Source: Rhodococcus sp. Leaf247 (GTDB lineage Bacteria > Actinomycetota > Actinomycetes > Mycobacteriales > Mycobacteriaceae). Taken from it: 64,000 nt of DNA. The number at the start of each line of letters is the position of its first letter. The first letter of the stretch is position 1. The stretch is from NCBI RefSeq assembly GCF_001426185.1, contig NZ_LMRP01000002.1:558157-622156 (forward strand), read 5' to 3'. The notes under the pieces were generated by a model. The model saw only the letters and a list, made by a program, of their open reading frames with translations, did no database searches and was not told where the DNA came from. Positions 1 to 11,243 of this stretch are shown one piece after another. Position numbers and translations under genes: made by a program.

Positions 1-2
1 CG

Positions 3-590
3 GGCGGCGCGCTCACCGTCATGAGTCTCGCGGTCGGCGGCCTGACGTTCTGGGTGCCCAGCCTGCTGCAACGTCGCTTCGGCCTGGGCGAGGCGGCCGC
101 CGCCTCCGCGGGCGGTGGACTGACGCTCGTCGGCATCGTCGGCGGCACCCTCGTGGGCTCCCTGCTCACCCGACGCACTCCGATCGCGACGCCGTCGCAG
201 TGGCGAGTCCTGGTCGGCGGCTCGGGGATCCTGCTGGGTACCGCTGCCATGGCGGGCGCACTCGCGTCCGAGAGCTGGCTGCCCTTCACCGTGCTGCTCA
301 CCGTGTTCGGCTTCTTCACCGCCTGGGCGATCCCCACACTCACCTCGTGCGTCGCCGACGTGCTCGCCCCGCGCGACCGAGGACTGGGTTACGGACTGCT
401 GCAGATCGCCGCGACCGTGGGCGGCGCCGTCGGACCGCTCCTCGTCGGCGCGGTGTCCGACGCGTACGGCTCCCTCACCACCGGCATGGTTCCGCTGCTG
501 CCCCTGCTGCTGATCGGAGGCGTGCTCGCCCTCTGCGCCTACCCGTACGTGTCGCCGGACGCACAGCGGGTGTTGGACGGCGTGGCCTGA
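3..590 (+). CDS. MFS transporter, C-terminal part (5' end outside window)
   Basis: The reading frame is open from the first bases of the window, so the start lies upstream and only about 195 residues are seen. The visible part is a run of hydrophobic helices with a central basic loop (LLTRRTP) and a later loop (LAPRDRGLGYGLLQIAATVG) that resembles the loop and helix pattern of the C-terminal half of a major facilitator. It ends in a short cytoplasmic tail. It would be an inner-membrane secondary transporter; the substrate cannot be inferred. The next gene on the same strand starts 64 bases later and encodes an unrelated lipoprotein. Confidence 0.8.
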   Translation, partial: GGALTVMSLAVGGLTFWVPSLLQRRFGLGEAAAASAGGGLTLVGIVGGTLVGSLLTRRTPIATPSQWRVLVGGSGILLGTAAMAGALASESWLPFTVLLTVFGFFTAWAIPTLTSCVADVLAPRDRGLGYGLLQIAATVGGAVGPLLVGAVSDAYGSLTTGMVPLLPLLLIGGVLALCAYPYVSPDAQRVLDGVA

Positions 591-654
591 CGCGCCCCTG
601 CCCGCCCCCTCGTGTTCGCCCGTCTGTCAGGGCGGCGCGATAGCGTCCCGCACC

Positions 655-1746
655 ATGCGACTCACCCGCGTGCTTCTCGCCGCGTCCGTCCTGACGATCA
701 CCGCCTGCAGCGCGCCTGCCGCCGACGAGCCGCCCGGTGACCCGCGTACCGTCCGCGTCGCGACGTACAACGCCAGCATGAACCGCCCCGCCGCCGGCGA
801 TCTGGTCGCCGCACTGCGGTCCGGAACGGATCCGCAGATCCGGTCGGTGGCCGACGTCGTTCAGCGCAACGCCCCGGACATGCTGCTGCTCAACGAGTTC
901 GACTACTCCGACGGCGCCGTCGACCTCTTCCGCGACAACTACCTCGCCGTCGGCGACGCACCGATCGACTACCCGTTCGCATACACGGCGCCCGTCAACA
1001 CCGGCGAGCCGTCCGGGCTCGACCTCGACGGCGACGGGCGGTCCGACGGACCGAACGACGCCTGGGGCTTCGGGCAGTTCCCCGGCCAGTACGGCATGGT
1101 CGTCCTCTCCAAGTTCCCGCTCGACGCCGCCGCGGTCCGCACGTTCCAGACCTTCCGCTGGGCCGACATGCCCGACAACCTGCTGCCGCGCGAGTACTAC
1201 GGCGCGAACTCGGATGCGCTGCGCCTGTCGAGCAAGTCGCACTGGGACGTGCCCGTGGACATCGACGGGCGGGTGATCCACCTGCTCGTCTCGCACCCCA
1301 CGCCGCCCTCCTTCGACGGGCCCGAGGACCGCAACGGCCGACGCAATCACGACGAGATCCGGCTCACCGCGGACTACGTCGCTGGCGCCGACTACCTCGT
1401 CGACGACACCGGACTGGCCGGCGGCCTGCCGAACGGCTCCTCGTTCGTGGTGTTGGGGGACCAGAACAGCGATCCCGTCGACGGGGACTCCTACCCGGGC
1501 GCCATCGCGCAACTCCTCGACAGCCCGGCGCTGCAGGACCCGACGCCCACCTCGCCGACCGCCGGCACCGACACGGCGGACTTCGCCGATCCCGTGCCGG
1601 GTGATCTGCGGGTGGACTACGTCCTGCCGAGCACCGATCTGACGGTCACCGGATCGGGGGTCTTCTGGCCCGCGCCGGGCGAGCCGGGCGCCGAGTTGTT
1701 GTCGGCGAGCGATCACAGATTGGTGTGGGTGGACCTGCAGGTCTGA
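655..1746 (+). CDS. Secreted endonuclease/exonuclease/phosphatase-family lipoprotein
   Basis: The 363-residue protein opens with a lipoprotein signal peptide (MRLTRVLLAASVLTITAC; lipobox ITAC, Cys18), so it should be anchored to the outer face of the membrane. The rest matches the EEP (DNase I/exonuclease III-like) metal phosphoesterase fold: an early Asn (TYNASM), the metal-binding Glu in LLLNEFD, the Asp/Asn pair in VVLGDQNSDP, and the terminal SDHRLVWVDL with the catalytic Asp-His. Secreted members cleave nucleic acids or phosphodiesters of lipids and sugars; the substrate here is unknown. The gene faces the luciferase-like gene convergently, four bases apart. Confidence 0.85.
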   Translation: MRLTRVLLAASVLTITACSAPAADEPPGDPRTVRVATYNASMNRPAAGDLVAALRSGTDPQIRSVADVVQRNAPDMLLLNEFDYSDGAVDLFRDNYLAVGDAPIDYPFAYTAPVNTGEPSGLDLDGDGRSDGPNDAWGFGQFPGQYGMVVLSKFPLDAAAVRTFQTFRWADMPDNLLPREYYGANSDALRLSSKSHWDVPVDIDGRVIHLLVSHPTPPSFDGPEDRNGRRNHDEIRLTADYVAGADYLVDDTGLAGGLPNGSSFVVLGDQNSDPVDGDSYPGAIAQLLDSPALQDPTPTSPTAGTDTADFADPVPGDLRVDYVLPSTDLTVTGSGVFWPAPGEPGAELLSASDHRLVWVDLQV

Positions 1747-1750
1747 CCCG

Positions 1751-2713
1751 TCAGCGCAGCAGTGCGGCCAACGCCTCGTCGGACGCACGCAGAGCGTCAC
1801 GGTCGAACGTCGATGCCGAGGACAGGATCTCGTCGGCACCGGTGCGGTCGACGAGGTCCTCGAGCCGGCTACGCACCGTCGCCGGACTGCCGTGCACGCT
1901 GCCGTCGAGGGAGCGCTGAGCCGACTCCCGAGCCCGCGGAGTGAGACCGTCGGGCATCTCGGTGACCGCCCGCAACGGGGGGAATTCCCCGGTACGGCGG
2001 GAGTCCGCCATGGCCACCGCCTCCGCCATGGCGAGCCCGCGGGCCTCGGCGTCGGTGTCGGCGACCAGCACGTCGAGCGACACCGTCACGGACGGCTGTG
2101 CCGCGAAGGCAGAGGGAACGAACTCGCGTCGATACTCCGCCAGCGGAGCCAGGTCCCCCCACAGCATCGGACCGCCCACCACGACGGGAAGCCCGCGCTG
2201 CGCGGCGATCGCGAGCCCGTGACCCGTCGCGAGAACGTGGATCGGGATCAGTCGCTCGGGCGCGGGCTGCACGGTCACCGGACCGGTTCCGAGCAGGAAG
2301 TCCTGCAGATCCGCGAGGTCGTCGGCGAAGCGCTCGGCGTCCTCGGTGTCCGCCCGCAGCACCTTGCGCACCGGCGGCGTGAACCCCAGCGACCGGCCGA
2401 CACCGAGGTCGACCCGGCCGGGATACAGCGCGTCGAGCATCGCGAACTGCTCCGCGACGACGATGGGCGAGTGGTTCGGCAGCATGACGCCGCCCGACCC
2501 CAGCCGGATCCGCGACGTCGCCGAGCCGATCGCGGCGAGAAGCACCGCGGGTGAGCCGCTCGCGATGCCGGGGACGGCGTGATGCTCGGCCACCCAGTAC
2601 CGCTCGTAGCCCGCCGCCTCGGCCCATCGTGCACGCTCGATCGAGTCCGACACCGCGGTGGCGGCAGACCGATCGGTGCGGGTACGGGAGCGATCGAGAA
2701 GGGACAGACGCAT
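1751..2713 (-). CDS. LLM-class (luciferase-like) flavin-dependent oxidoreductase
   Basis: About 320 residues with the bacterial luciferase TIM-barrel pattern: an N-terminal MRLSLLDRS strand, YERYWVAEHHAVPGIASGSP, LGSGGVMLPNHSPIVVAEQF, LDALYPGRVDLGVGRSLG, and a late ESLDGSV-like SLDGSVHGSPATVRSRL segment. These are hallmarks of the MsnO8/YhbW-type single-component group that uses FMNH2/F420-type cofactors. The start at MRLSLLDRS is preferred because the family begins there; the frame remains open 21 codons further upstream. Substrate unknown. It is convergent with the EEP lipoprotein and divergent from the GMC oxidoreductase. Confidence 0.85.
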   Translation of the reverse strand: MRLSLLDRSRTRTDRSAATAVSDSIERARWAEAAGYERYWVAEHHAVPGIASGSPAVLLAAIGSATSRIRLGSGGVMLPNHSPIVVAEQFAMLDALYPGRVDLGVGRSLGFTPPVRKVLRADTEDAERFADDLADLQDFLLGTGPVTVQPAPERLIPIHVLATGHGLAIAAQRGLPVVVGGPMLWGDLAPLAEYRREFVPSAFAAQPSVTVSLDVLVADTDAEARGLAMAEAVAMADSRRTGEFPPLRAVTEMPDGLTPRARESAQRSLDGSVHGSPATVRSRLEDLVDRTGADEILSSASTFDRDALRASDEALAALLR

Positions 2714-2872
2714 ACTCTGCACAACCGCCGCGGGCTTCACCCTGTTCCGCTCCGTTGACTCCCGAGAAACAAGCACGGAGATTGGTAACAGTCATACAAT
2801 CCGGTCGAGTGGTTCCATCACGGGCACCATTCACGGGACACTGACCATTCGACTGTTCTCGATCGATGGTGG

Positions 2873-4504
2873 GTGTTGAACGTGAAGCGCAGGCAACTGC
2901 TGCAACTGGCCGCAGCAGGAATGGTGGGCCTCGCGGTCCCGCCCGCGATCACCCGGTCGACGGCGTCCGCACTCCCGCTCGGCGTCCCCTCGATCCGGAA
3001 CCTCCTGCCCGAACTGTTCGCCGACCCTCCGCGTCCACCGGACCACTCACCCGCCCTCGTCATCGGATCGGGCTTCGGAGCCAGCGCCGCGGCGTTGCGG
3101 CTCGCGCAGGCCGGTACGTCGGTCACCGTGCTCGAACGAGGACTCCGCTGGCCGCGCGATCCGTTCCGCGACATCTTCACCGCCGACATGACGGCCGACG
3201 GGCGCGGCCTGTGGCATCAGCGCTCGTTCACCAACCTCACCGGCATGCCTGTCGGGCCCGTCGACTGGTTCAACGGCGTCCTCGACACCACCCGGTACGA
3301 GAACCTGTCGGTGTGGCGCGCAGCCGCGGTGGGCGGCGGTTCCGTCGTCTACACCGGTGTGAGCATCGCCCCGGACAAACGCTTCTTCGACCTCTCCTTC
3401 GGTGGCCGCGTGGACTACGACGAGATGGCGTTGCAGTGGTACCCGAAGGCTCGCTCGGTGCTCCGGCCGTCGACCATGCCCGACGACATCTACGCCTCCC
3501 CCGGGTTCGCCCACTCGAGGACGTGGGACGACCACGCCCGCCGCGCCGGTTTCGACCCGCAGCGCGTCGACGGAGGCTGGAACTGGAACGTGCTGCGTGA
3601 CGAGATGTCGGGTCGGTCCCGGCCCTCCGCCACCGTCGGCTGCAGCACGTTCGGCAATTCCAACGGCGCGAAGCACGACCTGACGCAGAACTACATCCCG
3701 CAGGCCGAGGCCACGGGCAACGCCGTGGTGTGTCACAGCCACGAGGTCGTCGCCATCGGTACCGAGAGCGGTGGCCGCTACCGCGTGGAGGTGCGGCGCC
3801 TCGATCCCGAGGGCAACGCACTCGAGACGCGCACGCTGACCTGCGACTCACTGATTCTCGGCGCCGGCTCCATCGGAACCACCGAACTGCTGGTCCGCGC
3901 ACAGGCCACCGGCGCGCTTCCCGAGCTCAACGAGTTCGTCGGACGCGGATGGGGCACCAACGGTGACGCCTTCATGACCCGCTCGCTCGGCCCCATCGGC
4001 GGCGGACCGCAGGGAGCGCCGTGCGCCTCGCGCATCGTCGACGACACGGGCCTGCCTCTCAGCGTCGAGAACTGGTACGTCCCGGGCGTTCCCACCGAGA
4101 TGGGTTTCCTCGGATCGCTCGGTATGACCATCGACCCGCTGCGGGCCGATTTCCGCTACGACCGTGCCACCGACGGGATGAGCTTGACCTGGCCCAAGGG
4201 CGGCAGCCGCGACACCGTGGAGGCACTGCGCGCGGTGCAGAACCGGATGGCACAGGCCGGCCGCACCGTCGTCTCCGCCGAGCCGTTCACTCGCGACGTC
4301 GACGACACCTTCACCGCGCACCCCCTCGGCGGTGCGGTCCTGGGCGACGTCACCGATGCGTACGGACGAGTGAAGGGGTACCCCGGCCTGTACGTCATGG
4401 ACGGAGCTCTCGTTCCCGGCAGCACGGGCGCCGCCAACCCGTCTCTCACCATCACCGCGCTCGCCGAGCGCAACATCGCGGCCGTCATCGCCGCCGGAGG
4501 CTAG
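2873..4504 (+). CDS. GMC flavoprotein, cholesterol oxidase-like, Tat-exported
   Basis: A 543-residue FAD enzyme. The N-terminus (MLNVKRRQLLQLAAAGMVGL) is a twin-arginine signal peptide, so the folded holoenzyme is probably exported. The Rossmann motif VIGSGFGASAAALRLAQAG follows at about residue 63. Segments closely resemble class I cholesterol oxidases: VGGGSVVYTGVSI, GAGSIGTTELLVRAQATG, GRGWGTNGD, HPLGGAVLGDVTDAYGRVKG and GAANPSLTITALAERN. The His of HPLGG and the Asn of AANPS correspond to the catalytic His and Asn of Streptomyces/Brevibacterium cholesterol oxidase, and a Glu is kept in PTEMGF. Likely reaction: oxidation and isomerisation of a 3-beta-hydroxysterol. The sterol substrate is inferred. 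GTG at 2873 or GTG at 2882 could be the start. Confidence 0.82.
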   Translation: MLNVKRRQLLQLAAAGMVGLAVPPAITRSTASALPLGVPSIRNLLPELFADPPRPPDHSPALVIGSGFGASAAALRLAQAGTSVTVLERGLRWPRDPFRDIFTADMTADGRGLWHQRSFTNLTGMPVGPVDWFNGVLDTTRYENLSVWRAAAVGGGSVVYTGVSIAPDKRFFDLSFGGRVDYDEMALQWYPKARSVLRPSTMPDDIYASPGFAHSRTWDDHARRAGFDPQRVDGGWNWNVLRDEMSGRSRPSATVGCSTFGNSNGAKHDLTQNYIPQAEATGNAVVCHSHEVVAIGTESGGRYRVEVRRLDPEGNALETRTLTCDSLILGAGSIGTTELLVRAQATGALPELNEFVGRGWGTNGDAFMTRSLGPIGGGPQGAPCASRIVDDTGLPLSVENWYVPGVPTEMGFLGSLGMTIDPLRADFRYDRATDGMSLTWPKGGSRDTVEALRAVQNRMAQAGRTVVSAEPFTRDVDDTFTAHPLGGAVLGDVTDAYGRVKGYPGLYVMDGALVPGSTGAANPSLTITALAERNIAAVIAAGG

Positions 4505-4521
4505 GCGTACCCGGTCGTCAT

Positions 4522-6084
4522 CTAGGCCAGGCCGATCTCCGGCCGACCCTCCGGCACCGTCACGGTCGCTGCCGTGCGGACCGGCGCGCCGGGAACCGAG
4601 ATCGCGTCCAGGACCCGGACCTCGGACCGCCACTCCGTCGGCGTCAGCGTCGCACGCAGGTAGCCGCGTCGGGCATTGCCGAACTTGACGTGAGGTGACG
4701 CGGCCGCGATGTCCGCACCGGCCGCGTCGACGTCGGCACCGTCCTTGCCCGAGGCGATGGAGGTCGACGCGATCTCGACGCCCACCACCGGGGCGGAGTC
4801 GTCCTGATAGTCGCGGCGCAGTTCCGACACGATGGTGCGGTGGATGTCGCCCACGATGGACGCGAGGGTGATGCCCCGGTCGCGGGCGCCGTCGAGGATG
4901 CGGTGCCGTGACGCCTCGTACCCACTCCACGGGTCCATCCCGACCTTCCGCTCGCCGTCGCTGATGCGGGCGAGGTCGGAGATCACCGTCTGGTGTGCGA
5001 GGAACTTCCACGTGGCGCCGGACCCGAAGCCGTCGAGGATCCACTTCTCCTGCGCCGCTCCGGTGATGGTGCGACTCGGGTCTGCGGTCTCCGCGTTCTG
5101 CGCGTGTTCGCCGTCGCCGTTGGCCTGATCGCTGCGGTACTGCCGGGTGTCGAGCACCGAGAAGTCCACCAGGTCACCGAAACTGAAGCGGCGGTACGCC
5201 GTCAGATCCGGTCCCGTCGGTCGCTGGGCCATCCGCACAGGAGTGTTCTCCCACCACGCCTTGAACGCATCGGCGCGGCGCAGGAGGAACAACCTCGGAT
5301 CACCCGCAGGGTCGCCGGGAGCGGCGGTGCCGGCATCCTGGCCGATCGCCCCGGCCCAGTTGTTATCCACTTCGTGATCGTCGAAGGTGGTGATCCACGG
5401 CGCCGCCGCGTGCGCCGACGCCAGGTCGGGATCGGACTTGTACAGTGCGTATCGATCGCGATAGTCGTTCAGTACCAACGTTTCTCGTCCCGCGGACTCG
5501 GGCCGTGGCAGCGATGCGCGGGCGCCCGTGCCGGGGATCGCATACTCGTAGATGTAGTCGCCGAGGAAGAACACGACGTCCGGGTCACTCGCCGCGAGGT
5601 CGGCGTAGGCGCCGTAGAACCCGTCCTCCCACTTCTGGCACGACGCCCACGCGAACGACAGTGACGCCAGGGGTGATCCCGGTGCGGGCGCCGTTCTCGT
5701 CCGTCCGACGGTGCTCACGTGCGGACCGACCATGAAACGGTAGAAGTACTCTCGCGCCGGAGCCAGACCTCGCACGTCCACGTGCACCGACCAGCCGTCC
5801 GCGTCGGATGCCAGTTCGATGCCCTGGCTCACCGTCCGCCCGAACCGTTCGTCCTCGGCGATCTCCCACCGCACCGGCACCACACCCGGCCGCATACCGC
5901 CGACCGGAGCGAGGGGATCGACCGCGAGACGAGTCCACAGAACCACCGAGTCCGGCAGCGGATCCCCCGACGCGACGCCGAGGCGGAACGGGTATCGGCC
6001 GGGGTACCGCGTTGCGGCTGCGCGTGCGCCGTCGCGCTCGACAGTTCCGGAGTCATCGCGAGCGCACCGACCAGTGCGGTCCAC
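4522..6084 (-). CDS. PhoD-type alkaline phosphatase, mature part (signal peptide out of frame)
   Basis: Encodes the complete mature PhoD phosphatase/phosphodiesterase domain: RYPFRLGVASGDPLPDSVVL at the start, then the Ca/Fe-binding motifs FFLGDYIYEY, TTFDDHEVDNNWAG and SIVGDIHRT. PhoD enzymes release phosphate from phosphomonoesters and diesters outside the membrane and need a Tat signal. The in-frame ATG at 6084 gives a short N-terminus with no signal, while a good Tat signal lies just upstream in another frame (6010-6158). One base appears to be missing between the two, near 6010-6040, so the gene as read is either broken for export or carries a sequencing error. The domain itself has no stop. 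Confidence 0.85.
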   Translation of the reverse strand: MDRTGRCARDDSGTVERDGARAAATRYPGRYPFRLGVASGDPLPDSVVLWTRLAVDPLAPVGGMRPGVVPVRWEIAEDERFGRTVSQGIELASDADGWSVHVDVRGLAPAREYFYRFMVGPHVSTVGRTRTAPAPGSPLASLSFAWASCQKWEDGFYGAYADLAASDPDVVFFLGDYIYEYAIPGTGARASLPRPESAGRETLVLNDYRDRYALYKSDPDLASAHAAAPWITTFDDHEVDNNWAGAIGQDAGTAAPGDPAGDPRLFLLRRADAFKAWWENTPVRMAQRPTGPDLTAYRRFSFGDLVDFSVLDTRQYRSDQANGDGEHAQNAETADPSRTITGAAQEKWILDGFGSGATWKFLAHQTVISDLARISDGERKVGMDPWSGYEASRHRILDGARDRGITLASIVGDIHRTIVSELRRDYQDDSAPVVGVEIASTSIASGKDGADVDAAGADIAAASPHVKFGNARRGYLRATLTPTEWRSEVRVLDAISVPGAPVRTAATVTVPEGRPEIGLA

Positions 6085-6158
6085 GTGAGGAACGAACGAC
6101 GCGTGGTACCGGCTCGCAGAGAACGATCGGCACCGATGACGAGATCACGACGGCTCAT
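6010..6158 (-). pseudogene. Frame-displaced Tat signal peptide of the PhoD gene
   Basis: Starting at ATG 6158, the minus strand reads MSRRDLVIGADRSLRAG, then TTRRSFLTWTALVGALAM and an AHA-Q cleavage-like site: a twin-arginine motif (RRSFL), a hydrophobic core and a signal-peptidase box. This is what PhoD proteins carry directly before the RYP..FxLGVASGDP segment. Here that segment follows in the frame one base back. Rejoining needs one inserted base (or two removed) in the GC-rich stretch at about 6010-6040. It is called a broken 5' part rather than a separate gene. Confidence 0.75.
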
Positions 6159-6257
6159 GAACCGAACGGTGCCTCTCGAATGAAAACTCCGTGTGGATCG
6201 GAGGCGACGCGCGCGAGGACTCGCGCTGAAGCCACCCGAATCGGGTACGCAGACGAC

Positions 6258-6584
6258 ATGGACGACAAGCGAGAGATGGGCAGACGCGACGTCGAGAAGC
6301 GGTGGCGCGATCCGCGCGCGATCCAGCACGCGGCCACGTACGACGGGGCAGTGATCGGCATCGCTGCCGTCGCGGTGGCCGTGTTCCTCGCAGCGGGCGC
6401 CTCCAGCGTCGTGATCGCTGCGCTCGTCCCCGGTGTCTGTCTGCTCGGCGGGATCGGCGCACTGTGGATCGGCTACCGCTCCTACCGCCACGGCGGGACG
6501 TGGCCCGTCTGGCAGGGCGCCGCCTGGCTGCTGTTCGCGCTGATGATGGTGAGCTTGTCCCTCCCGACCCTCGCTCTGCGCTGA
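6258..6584 (+). CDS. Small membrane protein, unknown function
   Basis: A 108-residue protein with a charged N-terminus (MDDKREMGRRDVEKRWRDPR) followed by three probable membrane segments: GIAAVAVAVFLAAGASSVVI, LVPGVCLLGGIGALWIGY and AWLLFALMMVSLSLPTLA. I do not recognise a family. The ATG at 6258 is chosen because the hydrophobic protein begins there; the frame is open further upstream only as antisense to PhoD. It starts 100 bases upstream of and divergent from the PhoD signal peptide, and ends 16 bases from the convergent VOC gene. Confidence 0.6.
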   Translation: MDDKREMGRRDVEKRWRDPRAIQHAATYDGAVIGIAAVAVAVFLAAGASSVVIAALVPGVCLLGGIGALWIGYRSYRHGGTWPVWQGAAWLLFALMMVSLSLPTLALR

Positions 6585-6600
6585 GCCGGGAGGGAACGGA

Positions 6601-6990
6601 TCACGCCTGCACGACGGTGATGACGTTGCCGTCGGGATCCTTCAGCATGAACATCGGCGGCACGTTCGGATCGTCGTCGCCACCCAGTGGTTCCATCTCG
6701 AACCCGTCGAAGGCACTCAGGCGTGCGTGTTCGGCCCGGACGTCCGACGTCTCCACACCGATGGACGAGCCGCCCGGCTGGTCGTACATCGGCGGGTTCA
6801 GCGCCAGGCGCGCTGTGGACCCCGGTGGCGCCACCTCGAGCCAGCGGTACTCCTGGTTCGGACCGAAGCGCGTATCTCCGCGCACCTCGAATCCGAGTAC
6901 ACGCGTGTAGAAGTCGAGGGCCTTGTCCTGGTCGGCAACGGTGAACATGGCCACGCCGATGTTCGTGATGGTGCTGGGAGTCTCGGTCAT
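6601..6990 (-). CDS. VOC (glyoxalase/bleomycin-resistance) family protein
   Basis: 129 residues with one complete vicinal-oxygen-chelate module pair: NIGVAMFTVADQDKALDFYT (first beta-alpha unit), RWLEVAPPGSTARLALNPP, then SIGVETSDVRAEHARL and the C-terminal MFMLKDPDGNVITVVQA, where the DPDGN turn and final strand are typical. Metal ligands are not obvious by eye, so it may be a glyoxalase-like enzyme or a ligand-binding or resistance protein. Monocistronic in this context, between a small membrane protein and the rpoC terminator. Confidence 0.85.
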   Translation of the reverse strand: MTETPSTITNIGVAMFTVADQDKALDFYTRVLGFEVRGDTRFGPNQEYRWLEVAPPGSTARLALNPPMYDQPGGSSIGVETSDVRAEHARLSAFDGFEMEPLGGDDDPNVPPMFMLKDPDGNVITVVQA

Positions 6991-7143
6991 GGCTCAGTAG
7001 ACCCGAGCCAGGGCTGAAACTCATCGCGCGAGTGTTGTTCGCCCGGCGACACCATCCGCACTCCGGTTCATCACCTGCACCCGCGATGGGGGGTGCACCA
7101 GAAGATCCGCGGTGCGCCAGACCGAGCAGCTGAGAAACGACAC

Positions 7144-7175
7144 GAGCCCCACCCCGCCGAAGCGGGATGGGGCTC
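7144..7175 (-). terminator. Intrinsic terminator after rpoC
   Basis: A 14-bp stem (GAGCCCC...GGGGCTC arms with one mismatch) closed by a TTCG tetraloop on the minus strand, 14 bases past the rpoC stop and followed by GTGTCGTTTCTC. Placement, strength and the stable tetraloop make it the end of the rpoB-rpoC transcript. Confidence 0.85.
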
Positions 7176-7189
7176 GATGTTGCTCGTCT

Positions 7190-11146
<3,957 letters not shown>

Positions 11147-11206
11147 GTCGTACTTCCTTTCCCCTTCTCAGGGATAGTTTTCTGCTGCTACGAGTGATCG
11201 GGGGTG

Positions 11207-11234
11207 GGCCGGCGCGAGTCCCCTCGCGCCGGCC
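11207..11234 (-). other. Intercistronic 12-bp hairpin between rpoB and rpoC
   Basis: GGCCGGCGCGAG and CTCGCGCCGGCC form a perfect 12-bp stem with a 4-base loop in the 97-base rpoB-rpoC gap. No U-run follows, so it is unlikely to stop transcription fully. It may be an RNA processing or stability element, or a partial attenuator setting rpoB:rpoC ratios. Confidence 0.6.
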
Positions 11235-11243
11235 TGTCACCGA

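Noticed and set aside
5829-6491. Independent 220-residue minus-strand protein overlapping PhoD
   Set aside because: Only the stretch from ATG 6158 to about 6010 makes sense (Tat signal); the rest is antisense or out-of-frame PhoD.
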